From positions 2,852,001-2,916,000 of the forward strand of contig CP073743.1 in NCBI GenBank assembly GCA_024397935.1: DNA of 64,000 nucleotides, in the 5' to 3' direction. Below are positions 54,192 through 63,294 of the stretch, in pieces. A program made the position numbers and the translations under genes. Each line of letters begins with the position of its first letter. The first letter of the stretch is position 1. The notes beneath the pieces are model-generated. The model had not been told where the DNA came from and did no database searches. It worked only from the letters and a program-made list of their open reading frames with translations. The stretch is from a bacterium SCSIO 12844 (GTDB lineage Bacteria; Pseudomonadota; Gammaproteobacteria; Francisellales; Francisellaceae).

Positions 54192-55340
54192 ATGCTAAAA
54201 TTTTATAAATCCAATTTTTGGAGTCTTAAAAAAGCAATGAACGCTACTTATCACATAAATCAAAGCTATCAATGGAATTATGAAAACGGCCCTATATTTG
54301 AAGGCGAGATTCCAAAACGTCCTGATATAAAACCAATAAAACTATGGGATTATGAAATCAATTCCCCTATTGGTATCCCAGCAGGACCATTGCTTAATGC
54401 AAACTTCATCGCTTTATATGCAAGATTAGGTTTTGATTTGCCTGTTTATAAAACTGTACGCACAATTGAACGCCAATCCCACCCTAAACCTAACTGTTAT
54501 TATCTTAAGCAACAAGATAGGCTAAAAGAAACTGATATTTTAGCTGACGCCATTACAACTAGAGATATGCCAGAGAATATAGAAGATATATCGATTACTA
54601 ATTCTTTTGGTATACCAAGTAAACCGGTTGAAATTTGGCAAGCTGATATTGAATTAGCCAATTATTCAATTGATAGAAATCAACTACTTATTGTTAGCTG
54701 TGCTGGCACACCTGGCCTTAAAGAAAGAAATATTATAGAAGATTATGCACTGTGTGCTCAACTAGCAATAGAAGCAGGCGCCAAAGCCATTGAACTTAAT
54801 CTATCCTGCCCTAATGTTGTCTCTAAAGAAGGAAGCATTTATCAAGATGCACAACTGTCTTCTGAGATTACTCAAGCTGTCAAACAAACCATTGGCTCAA
54901 CACCACTTATGATTAAAATTGGTTATTTTAAAGAACAACAACATTTAGCAAATATTCTAAAAGCGAATGCACCTTTTATTGATGGTGTTGCTGCAATTAA
55001 TACTATTCCAATGATTGTTCGAGATGAAAACGGTCAACAAGCACTGCCTGGAGAAGGTCGACTGACAAGCGGCATTTGTGGCAATGTCATTCATAATCTA
55101 GCCGTCAACATGGTACAAAAAATAGCCCATGAAAAACGCGCCAACCGTTATGATTTTATTATTTGTGGCTCAGGCGGCGTAATGGCACAAGAGCAATTTA
55201 ATCAATTTTTAGATGCCGGCGCTGACCTTGCAATGAGTGCGACAGGCGCTATGTGGAATCCTTATCTTGCCTATCAGTGGCATTGTGCACAAGCCCAAGA
55301 AAATACCTCAGTTCAGCAAACACACTTATTAGCAGATTGA
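54192..55340 (+). CDS. Dihydroorotate dehydrogenase-like flavoprotein
   Basis: 382-residue FMN-dependent TIM-barrel enzyme of the dihydroorotate/dihydropyrimidine dehydrogenase superfamily. It shows the N-terminal NSPIGIPAGPLLNA, the FMN-binding YKTVRT, NLSCPNV with a candidate active-site cysteine of class 1 enzymes, LMIKIGYF, and the C-terminal IICGSGGVM and GADLAMSATGAM. It differs from standard PyrD in loop lengths, so the substrate may not be dihydroorotate. The ATG at 54237 is another possible start. It overlaps the convergent MFS gene by 12 bases. Confidence 0.78.
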   Translation: MLKFYKSNFWSLKKAMNATYHINQSYQWNYENGPIFEGEIPKRPDIKPIKLWDYEINSPIGIPAGPLLNANFIALYARLGFDLPVYKTVRTIERQSHPKPNCYYLKQQDRLKETDILADAITTRDMPENIEDISITNSFGIPSKPVEIWQADIELANYSIDRNQLLIVSCAGTPGLKERNIIEDYALCAQLAIEAGAKAIELNLSCPNVVSKEGSIYQDAQLSSEITQAVKQTIGSTPLMIKIGYFKEQQHLANILKANAPFIDGVAAINTIPMIVRDENGQQALPGEGRLTSGICGNVIHNLAVNMVQKIAHEKRANRYDFIICGSGGVMAQEQFNQFLDAGADLAMSATGAMWNPYLAYQWHCAQAQENTSVQQTHLLAD

Positions 55341-56597
55341 CTCATTAAATAGTTTATTTCGACAAATAATTACATATAAACTCATAGCAATAACAGCAAC
55401 TGCAGGGAATAAAACTGCATTAGCTAGTTTCAAATGTGCTAAATAACCATTTAATAACCCAACTAATGACCAAGATAATGTTGCAACAACATAAATAAAT
55501 CCTGCCACATTACCTTGGATATTTTTATTAGCCGCATTTGACATCAAAGCACTGACCAATGAAAAAATCATCACATCGCCTAAAAGCGTTGGAAATAGTG
55601 ATAACCAATACAAACTTTCAGTGATCACCCCCGGCTCAAACCATAAAATAACCCAGCTGGTAACAACGCCTATTAACATCATTATACATGCAATATAAAG
55701 CATTATTTTTTGAGAAAATAGTCGGTATAAAACTGGAATAACTAAACCACTGATAATAATTAAACAAACGCCAACTAAACTTACAAATAAGCCAATTCCA
55801 CTAGCCGATAAATTAAAATGCGTCCTACCAATAACAGGGGCAAATAAGTAATAGCCTCCCCATGCTGCCTGATCTAAAATCAAAAGCATCACCAACCAAC
55901 GCAATGTGGAATTTTTTAATATCTCTTTAATATTGTTATACCATAATAACATTTGATTGGCATATGCCTTATTTGTTGGCATATACGTATCTTTAAAATA
56001 AAATCCAATAAAAAGCCCTAATATTACACCACCTAAACCAATCACAAGAAATGGCCATAAAAAATAGGCATCTAAAAAACTAGCTTCAGCAATATGACTA
56101 CTTAATAACGGCCCAAACATAAAGCCAATACCAATAAAAAATTGAATTAAACTAACATAGAGTACTTTATTGGTTTTTTCAGAAATATCATTAATAGAAG
56201 CCATACAGACAACTTTAGTTGCACTAACTAAATTGTATATAATAAAGCCAATCAATAAAATCCAAAAATTTTTAAGAAAAATCGCAATTATTGCTAAAAG
56301 TGCTAATACACCAATGCCTGCAACACAAATCAATAAACTACGTTTTCTGCCAATTTGATCTGAAATACTACCAATAATTGGATTAGAAAACATGGCCGCA
56401 AATTGCGTTAAACTTGCAAAAACACCATATAACCACAGCTTATCTGATTCAGTTACCTCATGTGAAAAAAAAGGTGTCACCTGCGAAAAAAAAATCAAGG
56501 TTGCTAAGGGGACTAACATACCAGAGATAAATTCTGATAATGTTAATATGCCATAGCTTTGTAGATATTGCCTTGGCAGCTTGGATACGTTTATCAT
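55329..56597 (-). CDS. Major facilitator superfamily transporter, DHA1-like
   Basis: 422-residue inner-membrane carrier with 12 predicted helices. Loop 2-3 reads SDQIGRKRSLLI, the antiporter-type signature. Helix 5 contains SLIQFFIGIGFMFGPLLSSHI, consistent with drug:proton antiporters. The substrate is unknown. It is convergent with the dihydroorotate dehydrogenase-like gene (12-base overlap) and 80 bases after the chorismate mutase gene on the same strand. Confidence 0.85.
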   Translation of the reverse strand: MINVSKLPRQYLQSYGILTLSEFISGMLVPLATLIFFSQVTPFFSHEVTESDKLWLYGVFASLTQFAAMFSNPIIGSISDQIGRKRSLLICVAGIGVLALLAIIAIFLKNFWILLIGFIIYNLVSATKVVCMASINDISEKTNKVLYVSLIQFFIGIGFMFGPLLSSHIAEASFLDAYFLWPFLVIGLGGVILGLFIGFYFKDTYMPTNKAYANQMLLWYNNIKEILKNSTLRWLVMLLILDQAAWGGYYLFAPVIGRTHFNLSASGIGLFVSLVGVCLIIISGLVIPVLYRLFSQKIMLYIACIMMLIGVVTSWVILWFEPGVITESLYWLSLFPTLLGDVMIFSLVSALMSNAANKNIQGNVAGFIYVVATLSWSLVGLLNGYLAHLKLANAVLFPAVAVIAMSLYVIICRNKLFNESIC

Positions 56598-56677
56598 TAG
56601 TTGTAATGTTGGTTTAATTATAATTAACTTCGTATCCTACAGCCAAAGTAATAAATGTCAATTTTCTAGTCTAAAAC

Positions 56678-57253
56678 TTAATGAGCTAATTTTATGCCCT
56701 TAACAGATTGTAAAAGCATATCACCATAAGATGGTTTATTGGGTATGCCTTTTACTACTGAAAACTGTTGATCAAATGCTGCTTGTAATTGCTGATTTGA
56801 ACAATGCTTAAAGCTTTCAATTGCTGCTTGTAATGCAGGGAAAAGTACTCCATCTAACTTAACCAATTCACTTCTTAAAGTGGTTAATGATTTAATGGTT
56901 GCTTTTGTTGGTGCATCTTTTGGATGATTTCGCCAATAGCTAATCCAATAGCTTTCAATTTGTTTTGAAACATCAATTTGCATTTGATTAAATAGCATAA
57001 AGCTACCAGCATTTAAGCCATGGGCTAGCGCATAATCTTTAGCACCATTTAATACTTTTACTTCTTGAGCTGCGGCATATACATTACCATCAGTAACATA
57101 TTTATTAGCGGCAACCCCTTTAATCAATTCAGTACGCTCTGCCATTAGTTGAAAGGCTGTATTGACTTTTGTCATATCACAATGATCTGCATAGCTTGAA
57201 CTAGCAGCAGCCAATGATAGAACTGAAGTTGCAATTAAGGTTTTCTTTTTCAT
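56678..57253 (-). CDS. Periplasmic chorismate mutase, AroQ gamma type
   Basis: Converts chorismate to prephenate outside the cytoplasm. The 191 residues open with a signal peptide (LSLAAASSSYADH, cleavage after YA). The mature part has the secreted AroQ pattern: LMAERTELIKGVAANKY with the active-site Arg and Lys, then LFNQMQIDVSKQIESYW, which matches the FxxQIxAxKxxQ helix of the family. Secreted chorismate mutases occur in several pathogens, plus Legionella and Mycobacterium; their role is debated. GGGGG precedes the ATG by 9 bases. Confidence 0.88.
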   Translation of the reverse strand: MKKKTLIATSVLSLAAASSSYADHCDMTKVNTAFQLMAERTELIKGVAANKYVTDGNVYAAAQEVKVLNGAKDYALAHGLNAGSFMLFNQMQIDVSKQIESYWISYWRNHPKDAPTKATIKSLTTLRSELVKLDGVLFPALQAAIESFKHCSNQQLQAAFDQQFSVVKGIPNKPSYGDMLLQSVKGIKLAH

Positions 57254-57371
57254 TATATTAATCCCCCTAAAGTATTTTATGTTATTGTTGTAATTTTTGT
57301 GTGATTATAATGAAATTATTAGCCAAAAACAATTATGAATTATTGAAGTGATTGTTCAGTTTTTTTTAACT

Positions 57372-58793
57372 CTAAAACTCTATATATGATTCATTTGAAC
57401 TAGAGCAATCATAATCTATTTGAAACTGATTTTGTTGGCTACTGTTAGAAACAAACTTGTTAGCATCATAACTCTTAAATAAAAAATTATCATAGGTCTT
57501 TGTTGTTAGTCCTTGATTTTTCATTTTTTCTTGATTACCAGTTAAAACTGCATCCCATTCTTCTTGAGTAATATCTAATAACTCTTTTGCAGAATCAAAA
57601 TAATCTTTTGCTACTTGATAAGCTTTTGTTTGCTGTGGATCACTTACAAAACGATTTTGAAACCAATTAGTATGATGGGTTAAAATTCTAACTGATTGTA
57701 AAAAATATGCTTTTGTATCTAATATATTAACATCATGCAAAATATATTTCTTTTTATTTGCATCGCCTGTTACTTCATTTGCTAATGAAACTCCAGCAAT
57801 TACCTTTAAAATAGTCAAAATGTGTTTAGCTGAAAAGTCCTCTGGCAGCGTTAATTGAGAACCCATTGCATAATCAATTAATTTAGCAAGATGTTTATTA
57901 TGATCAATTAATTGATTATTAAAAATCCACCTAATACCTTCATTTATTAAGTCATCACGAGCATAAGATCTATTATTATGAATGATACAAAAATCACTTA
58001 GAAACCCTAATACTCTAATAGCAGCAAATAGATCCAATCCTTCCTTGGTTTCAAGCTTACTTCGAGATGGTACATATAATGGAGCCATTTTTTTAATAAT
58101 TTTTTGATTGTCTAATTTTTTGCTAAAACCAAAATCAATTAAATGAAGCTTGCCATTTTTATCAATGACTAAATTATCAGATTTAATATCTAAATGTACC
58201 ATTGGTTGATTTCTTTTAGATGATCGGCCACTATGCATATCATCAAGTAATTGAAATAATTGGATCGCTAAATCAAACTGCTGACTAATCGATAATTGTC
58301 CCTGATTTCTTATTAAATAACTTGGCAATGATTCACCTAAATAATGATATACAATATATTGTTTTTCATGGCCCTTATCACTGATTCTTTTATCAATAGC
58401 ACCAATAGCAACCTGTTGATCTTGTGCAACTTGAACTTCATTTTCACTAACCAGCCTACCAGCTAAAGTTTGTTGAGATAAATCCGCTACTTTGATTGCA
58501 TAGAGGCGACCTTCTTGATCTTCGGCTAAAGTTGCTTTTCCACAAGCACCTAAGCCTAACTGTTTAGTATTTATTGCTAAGATTTTTTTATCACAAGCAC
58601 CTATATCAACCTGAATAAAGGAATGTGACTGATGACTTTGTTTATTATTAGGACCTCTTTGATGCTTTTTCTTAAGCGCATCTGGATTATGATCAAAATA
58701 ATCTATAGCCGCTTGCCATTCTTGTTGTTTTCTTTCATCAGATTCCCAGTTAATTTTAGTTTTAACTTGTGCTTTAGGTAAATTATTTGGCAT
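57372..58793 (-). CDS. Eukaryotic-like Ser/Thr protein kinase with an extra C-terminal domain
   Basis: 473 residues. The kinase domain (about 75-310) is complete: glycine loop GLGACGKA (80-87), K101 in YAIKV, E117, catalytic loop HLDIKSDN (D202, K204, N207; HRD becomes HLD), and DFG at 220-222. No membrane helix or PASTA domain follows. Instead, residues about 313-416 match the C-terminal domain of the unknown protein at 10704. The last 50 residues are polar. A G-rich AAAGGGGGG ribosome-binding site precedes the ATG. Phosphorylation of a host or bacterial target is possible; an aminoglycoside-kinase identity is not supported. Confidence 0.88.
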   Translation of the reverse strand: MPNNLPKAQVKTKINWESDERKQQEWQAAIDYFDHNPDALKKKHQRGPNNKQSHQSHSFIQVDIGACDKKILAINTKQLGLGACGKATLAEDQEGRLYAIKVADLSQQTLAGRLVSENEVQVAQDQQVAIGAIDKRISDKGHEKQYIVYHYLGESLPSYLIRNQGQLSISQQFDLAIQLFQLLDDMHSGRSSKRNQPMVHLDIKSDNLVIDKNGKLHLIDFGFSKKLDNQKIIKKMAPLYVPSRSKLETKEGLDLFAAIRVLGFLSDFCIIHNNRSYARDDLINEGIRWIFNNQLIDHNKHLAKLIDYAMGSQLTLPEDFSAKHILTILKVIAGVSLANEVTGDANKKKYILHDVNILDTKAYFLQSVRILTHHTNWFQNRFVSDPQQTKAYQVAKDYFDSAKELLDITQEEWDAVLTGNQEKMKNQGLTTKTYDNFLFKSYDANKFVSNSSQQNQFQIDYDCSSSNESYIEF

Positions 58794-58949
58794 AAATCCC
58801 CCCTTTAAAAATTAATGTCGTCTTTACGACTACCCCGAAAATATATAGTATAATCAATTAAAATAAAAATAAACTAAAAAAATATTTCAAAAAAATATTT
58901 TTAAAAACAGATAGTTAAATTTAATATTGATGAATAAAATTACAATAAA

Positions 58950-59384
58950 TTAATTTTCAAATATAACTGAGTTACTTTGATAAGATTCTATTTCCTGCTC
59001 TAAAAATAATTTATCTGGTTGCTGCATTTTATCTGTCAAGCCGAGATAAAACTGTGCATTTTTAAAATGGCTAAAAATGCTATGGAATATCTGCTCTTTA
59101 TTACTTGACTGATTACTATCATACAAACTTAAACCAATATCAATCGCGTTTGTTACTATTTGATTATATTCATCTAATGTTTTATCTTGACGATTATTGA
59201 TCTGAGTTAGTAAAGTCTGAATCGAATCTACTCTTTCAAAGCTACGATGTGACTTAGCATATGCTAATAAACGATTTAAAGCATAGTTAATTTCATCTTC
59301 ACCTTGAGAACGATTAACTGCATCAGATAGCTCCTCATCTGTGATTTCATCTAAATATAATTCAACATCGTTTACAGTTTCCAA
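58950..59384 (-). CDS. Unrecognised 144-residue acidic protein
   Basis: No family recognised. The product is acidic and helical, without signal peptide or membrane helix, and begins METVNDVELYLDEITDEEL. The start is a TTG at 59384, decided by a very strong GGGGAGGGG ribosome-binding site 6-7 bases upstream. The gene follows der across 162 bases and precedes the kinase gene on the same strand by 156 bases. The strong translation signal is like that of the 507-residue unknown at 47295. It could be an accessory or effector gene; this is inference. Confidence 0.6.
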   Translation of the reverse strand: METVNDVELYLDEITDEELSDAVNRSQGEDEINYALNRLLAYAKSHRSFERVDSIQTLLTQINNRQDKTLDEYNQIVTNAIDIGLSLYDSNQSSNKEQIFHSIFSHFKNAQFYLGLTDKMQQPDKLFLEQEIESYQSNSVIFEN

Positions 59385-59546
59385 ACTTTTCCCCTCCCCA
59401 ACTATATGTGTACTACCATTATCAATGATTTTTAATTTTTATAAAAACTAAATATTATTACAAAGATTAATAGCTAAAAACAATCCCTTACTAAAGATAG
59501 GCGATGATGACTTATTGACTCTTATTACAATTCAATCAATCTATTT

Positions 59547-60950
59547 TCAATGACTTCTTTTTTTTCTCACCTTTCGCCCATGCTTTTCTAATTTTTTAAC
59601 AACACTTTTATTTGGCTGATCTTTAAATGGATTTTCTGTTGGTTTTAACTCCAACATAATTGGCGTGCCTCGTAATTGAAAAGCATCTCTAAAATAATTA
59701 ATTAAATATCGTTGATAGCTTGCCGATAATTTATCAACTAAATTGCCGTGAATGACAATTCTCGGTGGATTATGTCCACCCATATGGGCATATTTTGGCT
59801 TAATTCGATAACGCCCAACTAAAGGTGGCTGATGCTCACTAGTAGCTAATTTTAATATTTCAGTTAATTGTGTTGTTGGTATTTCTTTATAAGCACTGGT
59901 ATATGCTTTATCAATCGACTCAAATAAATGACCTACATTACTACCATGTAATGCTGATATAAAATGAATATCTGCATAATCACTGACAAAATCTAAACGT
60001 CTTTTAATTGCTTCTCTTACCTTTAGGCGCTGACGATCACTTAAACCATCCCACTTATTAATCGCAATAACAATTGCACGTCCTAAGTGAATGGCAAAAC
60101 CAATCATATGTAAGTCTTGATCAGTTAAACCTTCTTGGGCATCAGCAACAATAACTGCAACATGTGCATCTTTAATCGCTTCAAGCGTTTTAACCACTGA
60201 AAATTTTTCTAGCGTTTGTTTAACTTTACCCTTACGTCTTAAACCAGCTGTATCGATAACAGTAAAATCTTTTTCATAACGAGAAAATGGAATATAAATA
60301 CTATCACGCGTTGTCCCGGGCATATCATAAACAACCACGCGATCCTCACCTAAAATACGATTGGTTAACGTTGATTTACCTACATTAGGTCGACCAATTA
60401 AGGCAAAACGAATGCCTTTAGTTTTTTCATTTAGCTGACTTTGATGATCAACTGGTTCACTTGGAAAATATGATGCTAAGGTATCTTCTATCAACTGTGT
60501 AATACCGCGTCTATGACTTGCTGCAATTGTTTTAATATCAAAGCCTAGGGTATAAAAGTCTGTTAACGATGACTCAATATCAATACCATCTGTTTTATTG
60601 ACAACTAAATGAACATCTTTATTTTTAGTCCTAAGCATCTGAGCAATGGCTTGATCACCTGCTGTTAGACCAGATCTACCATCAACTAGAAAATAAACAA
60701 TATCTGATTCCTCAATGGCTAATAAAGCTTGTTCAGCCATTGGTGTATCAATCCCATCTTCTTCACCTGCTAGCCCACCTGTATCAATAACAATATAGTC
60801 ATGCCCTTGAAAATTTGCCTGACCATATTGCCGATCTCTTGTCACACCCGGCATATCATAAACCAATGCATCCTTTGTTTTAGTTAATGCATTAAACAAC
60901 GTGGATTTACCTACATTAGGCCTTCCTACTAGTGAGACTACTTTAGTCAT
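59547..60950 (-). CDS. der: Ribosome-assembly GTPase Der (EngA)
   Basis: Essential GTPase with two tandem G domains that matures the 50S subunit. The 467 residues (E. coli 490) have P-loops GRPNVGKST at residues 8-16 and again near 188. The DxxG motifs are IDTGGL and IDTAGL, and the NKxD motifs are NKTD and NKWD. The C-terminal KH-like domain ends in a basic tail (KKLEKHGRKVRKKRSH). In E. coli bamB precedes der; here a periplasmic phosphatase gene does. Confidence 0.97.
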   Translation of the reverse strand: MTKVVSLVGRPNVGKSTLFNALTKTKDALVYDMPGVTRDRQYGQANFQGHDYIVIDTGGLAGEEDGIDTPMAEQALLAIEESDIVYFLVDGRSGLTAGDQAIAQMLRTKNKDVHLVVNKTDGIDIESSLTDFYTLGFDIKTIAASHRRGITQLIEDTLASYFPSEPVDHQSQLNEKTKGIRFALIGRPNVGKSTLTNRILGEDRVVVYDMPGTTRDSIYIPFSRYEKDFTVIDTAGLRRKGKVKQTLEKFSVVKTLEAIKDAHVAVIVADAQEGLTDQDLHMIGFAIHLGRAIVIAINKWDGLSDRQRLKVREAIKRRLDFVSDYADIHFISALHGSNVGHLFESIDKAYTSAYKEIPTTQLTEILKLATSEHQPPLVGRYRIKPKYAHMGGHNPPRIVIHGNLVDKLSASYQRYLINYFRDAFQLRGTPIMLELKPTENPFKDQPNKSVVKKLEKHGRKVRKKRSH

Positions 60951-61011
60951 TTTTTATACTCTTAATGATTTAATTTTATACCTAAAAAACTATTGCCTAA
61001 GTTTAGCATAT

Positions 61012-61920
61012 CTAACTTGATTTAAATACCTCATTAAGCGTTTGATTAAGTTTTTGCCATTGTAATGTAACGTTATGTTTATTAGATGCTTGGAATGCTT
61101 TAACAACAGCATCTTCAGCACTATAACGAATGGAGATAATGGCTAGATTCGTATTCGCCATTACCTGATTAAATTGAGTAATATTTTTTTGACTGTCATC
61201 AATAAAAATTACTGCTTTGATTTCAGTTGCTGATTTAGCTAATAATGTTTTTAACAAAATACCTTTATTCTGCCCAGCTCCAAATAAAACACCTTGTTCA
61301 AATGCAACTTCTCGAGGCTTTTTATTCATTAGAGCAACCAGAACATCCTTTTCAGTTAGGCCACTATCTTTTAAATTACCTAAACGATACGGATAATAAT
61401 TGCCTTTAGGCATTGTAACATCAAAGCTATGACTAAAATTCAAGTCATTGTTATTTAAAGCTTTCAAAGTTGTATGATCAAAATCATGACCTCTTGATGT
61501 GATAACGAGCATAGGATAGCCTTGAGTTTTCAAATGCTGAATAATGCTAGGAATATCTTTTTCAGTTAAATGCATATCAGATAGTTCAAATAATAACCCT
61601 TGTGCTTTTAATAGCCCTTGAAAATTATTTGCTACTAATACTTTAGCATGCGGTTTATTTTTAAGTAAATGCTCTTGCCAGCTAAACCATTGATCACTAC
61701 CTAAGTTTTGATTCATTGCCAATAAGGTATTATCAATATCATAAACGATTAATACATGGGATGGACCATAATTATTTGCTAACTCTATTGCTTTCGCATT
61801 AAGTGTAGAGAATTGATTACTGGTTATGGTTACTATTTTTGCATCGGCATAGCTTATGGATACCAAAATAGATAAACATAAACCAACTATATACTGTTTG
61901 AAGCTCGATAATCGCATCAT
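61012..61920 (-). CDS. Periplasmic HAD-superfamily phosphatase-like protein (DUF2608)
   Basis: 302 residues with a signal peptide (cleavage near SISYADA). HAD motifs are in order: motif I VYDIDNTLLA, motif II MLVITSRGHDFD, a lysine in the KPREVAF region as motif III, and motif IV VIFIDDSQKN. This pattern fits the DUF2608 family, common in Legionella and Coxiella, presumed to be periplasmic phosphatases. The first or second of two ATG codons (61920, 61917) may be used; AGGAG favours the second. It precedes der by 61 bases. Confidence 0.85.
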   Translation of the reverse strand: MMRLSSFKQYIVGLCLSILVSISYADAKIVTITSNQFSTLNAKAIELANNYGPSHVLIVYDIDNTLLAMNQNLGSDQWFSWQEHLLKNKPHAKVLVANNFQGLLKAQGLLFELSDMHLTEKDIPSIIQHLKTQGYPMLVITSRGHDFDHTTLKALNNNDLNFSHSFDVTMPKGNYYPYRLGNLKDSGLTEKDVLVALMNKKPREVAFEQGVLFGAGQNKGILLKTLLAKSATEIKAVIFIDDSQKNITQFNQVMANTNLAIISIRYSAEDAVVKAFQASNKHNVTLQWQKLNQTLNEVFKSS

Positions 61921-61993
61921 AATGCTCCTAATTTATTTCATCATCATAACCATTGTCAAACAGTATACTGGCTTAGGTTTAAATCACAAGATA

Positions 61994-63244
61994 TCATGTT
62001 TTAGAGCCACCTGTAACGCTAACGACTACTAAACCTGCAATGACAAATAAAATCACTGCAAGATAAACAGGTAAAAATACCCCAATAGAGACCAAAGGCC
62101 CTAAAAGTATCGCATTAACTGCCCAAGCAATACCAAAGACAGAAACAGTTCCACCCATGATTTGTCCCTGCTCATGATCGTCAACTTTACTTGAAAACCA
62201 AGCCAAAATTGCTGAATAAAACAATAATTGGAAAACTGAGGCTAAAATAAACGCAACATATTCCATTAAAACAGATGGATAAACTGCACTTAATAGTAAG
62301 GTTATACCTAATAATAATCCATTAACCATCACAAGGCTTTTTAATGAACAATATTTCTCCAAAATAGGTAAAATACCTAAAATGGCCACAAAATAACCCA
62401 AAGCTGCACAAACAAATGATAAGCCTATTTGTGCTTGATTTAAGTCAAACTCTGCTGATAAAACTAATGGGAAATTTTGCACATAGAATCCCCATGCTGC
62501 TTGCATAAACAAAAACGAAAATGCTAAAACAACCACTCGCTTATCAATAAACATCACTCTAAAGCTAAAAAACATATCAATAAGCCCTGGCAGTTTTCTA
62601 GCGCTTTTCTCAACTTGTCTAGTCTCTTTAAGAAATATCCAAACACTTGCCAAATTGACAATCGTAATTAAGCCACCAATTAAACAAGGTAATAATGTTT
62701 GCATCATACTATCACCTTGATAAATCTGACCAATAAGCGTTGTTAAACCTGGGCCAATAATAAAGCCAATTGAAGCAGCTAAAGTGACAAAGCTTAAGTT
62801 TCGTGTGATTTTATCCCTTGGTGAAACATCAATGATTGTAGCCTGTGCTAAACCAAAAGAACCACCAAATAAGCCAACAGTAAAGCGACTGATAATAAAA
62901 ACACTTAAATTTTCAGTCATTATCGCAAATACTGATAAAAAGTAACTTAAGGCAACGCCTAATAATGCAATGACAAGTAAACGTTTACGCCCAAAAACAT
63001 CCGATAAGCGTCCTAAAATAGAACTACCGAAAAACATACCCAAAGGCCATACTGCCATCGTTAGTCCATAATAGAAATAACGCACAGTTGCTGTTGTATC
63101 AGCTACTAAAAATAATTCATTACTCTTATCTAAGATTAATTCTGGGATAATTGGAAATATAAGCCCAAGGCCCATCACATCAATTGCAATGGTCACCATT
63201 AATATCAAAATAATGTAACCCGATGATATTTGTTTATTACTCAT
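61994..63244 (-). CDS. Major facilitator superfamily transporter, TetA-like
   Basis: 416-residue inner-membrane carrier with 12 predicted helices. The N-terminal GLIFPIIPELI, loop 2-3 GRLSDVFGRKRLLVIAL and helix 4/5 RFTVGLFGGSFGLAQATIIDVSP match the TetA/DHA1 efflux branch. Substrate unknown; sequence similarity to TetA is not proof of tetracycline export. AGGATAA precedes the ATG. It starts 50 bases after the yheS stop, so the two may share a transcript. Confidence 0.87.
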   Translation of the reverse strand: MSNKQISSGYIILILMVTIAIDVMGLGLIFPIIPELILDKSNELFLVADTTATVRYFYYGLTMAVWPLGMFFGSSILGRLSDVFGRKRLLVIALLGVALSYFLSVFAIMTENLSVFIISRFTVGLFGGSFGLAQATIIDVSPRDKITRNLSFVTLAASIGFIIGPGLTTLIGQIYQGDSMMQTLLPCLIGGLITIVNLASVWIFLKETRQVEKSARKLPGLIDMFFSFRVMFIDKRVVVLAFSFLFMQAAWGFYVQNFPLVLSAEFDLNQAQIGLSFVCAALGYFVAILGILPILEKYCSLKSLVMVNGLLLGITLLLSAVYPSVLMEYVAFILASVFQLLFYSAILAWFSSKVDDHEQGQIMGGTVSVFGIAWAVNAILLGPLVSIGVFLPVYLAVILFVIAGLVVVSVTGGSKT

Positions 63245-63294
63245 TGTTATTATCCTATTTTCACATACTCTTTTAAGCTAAAGTTTAAACTTAA

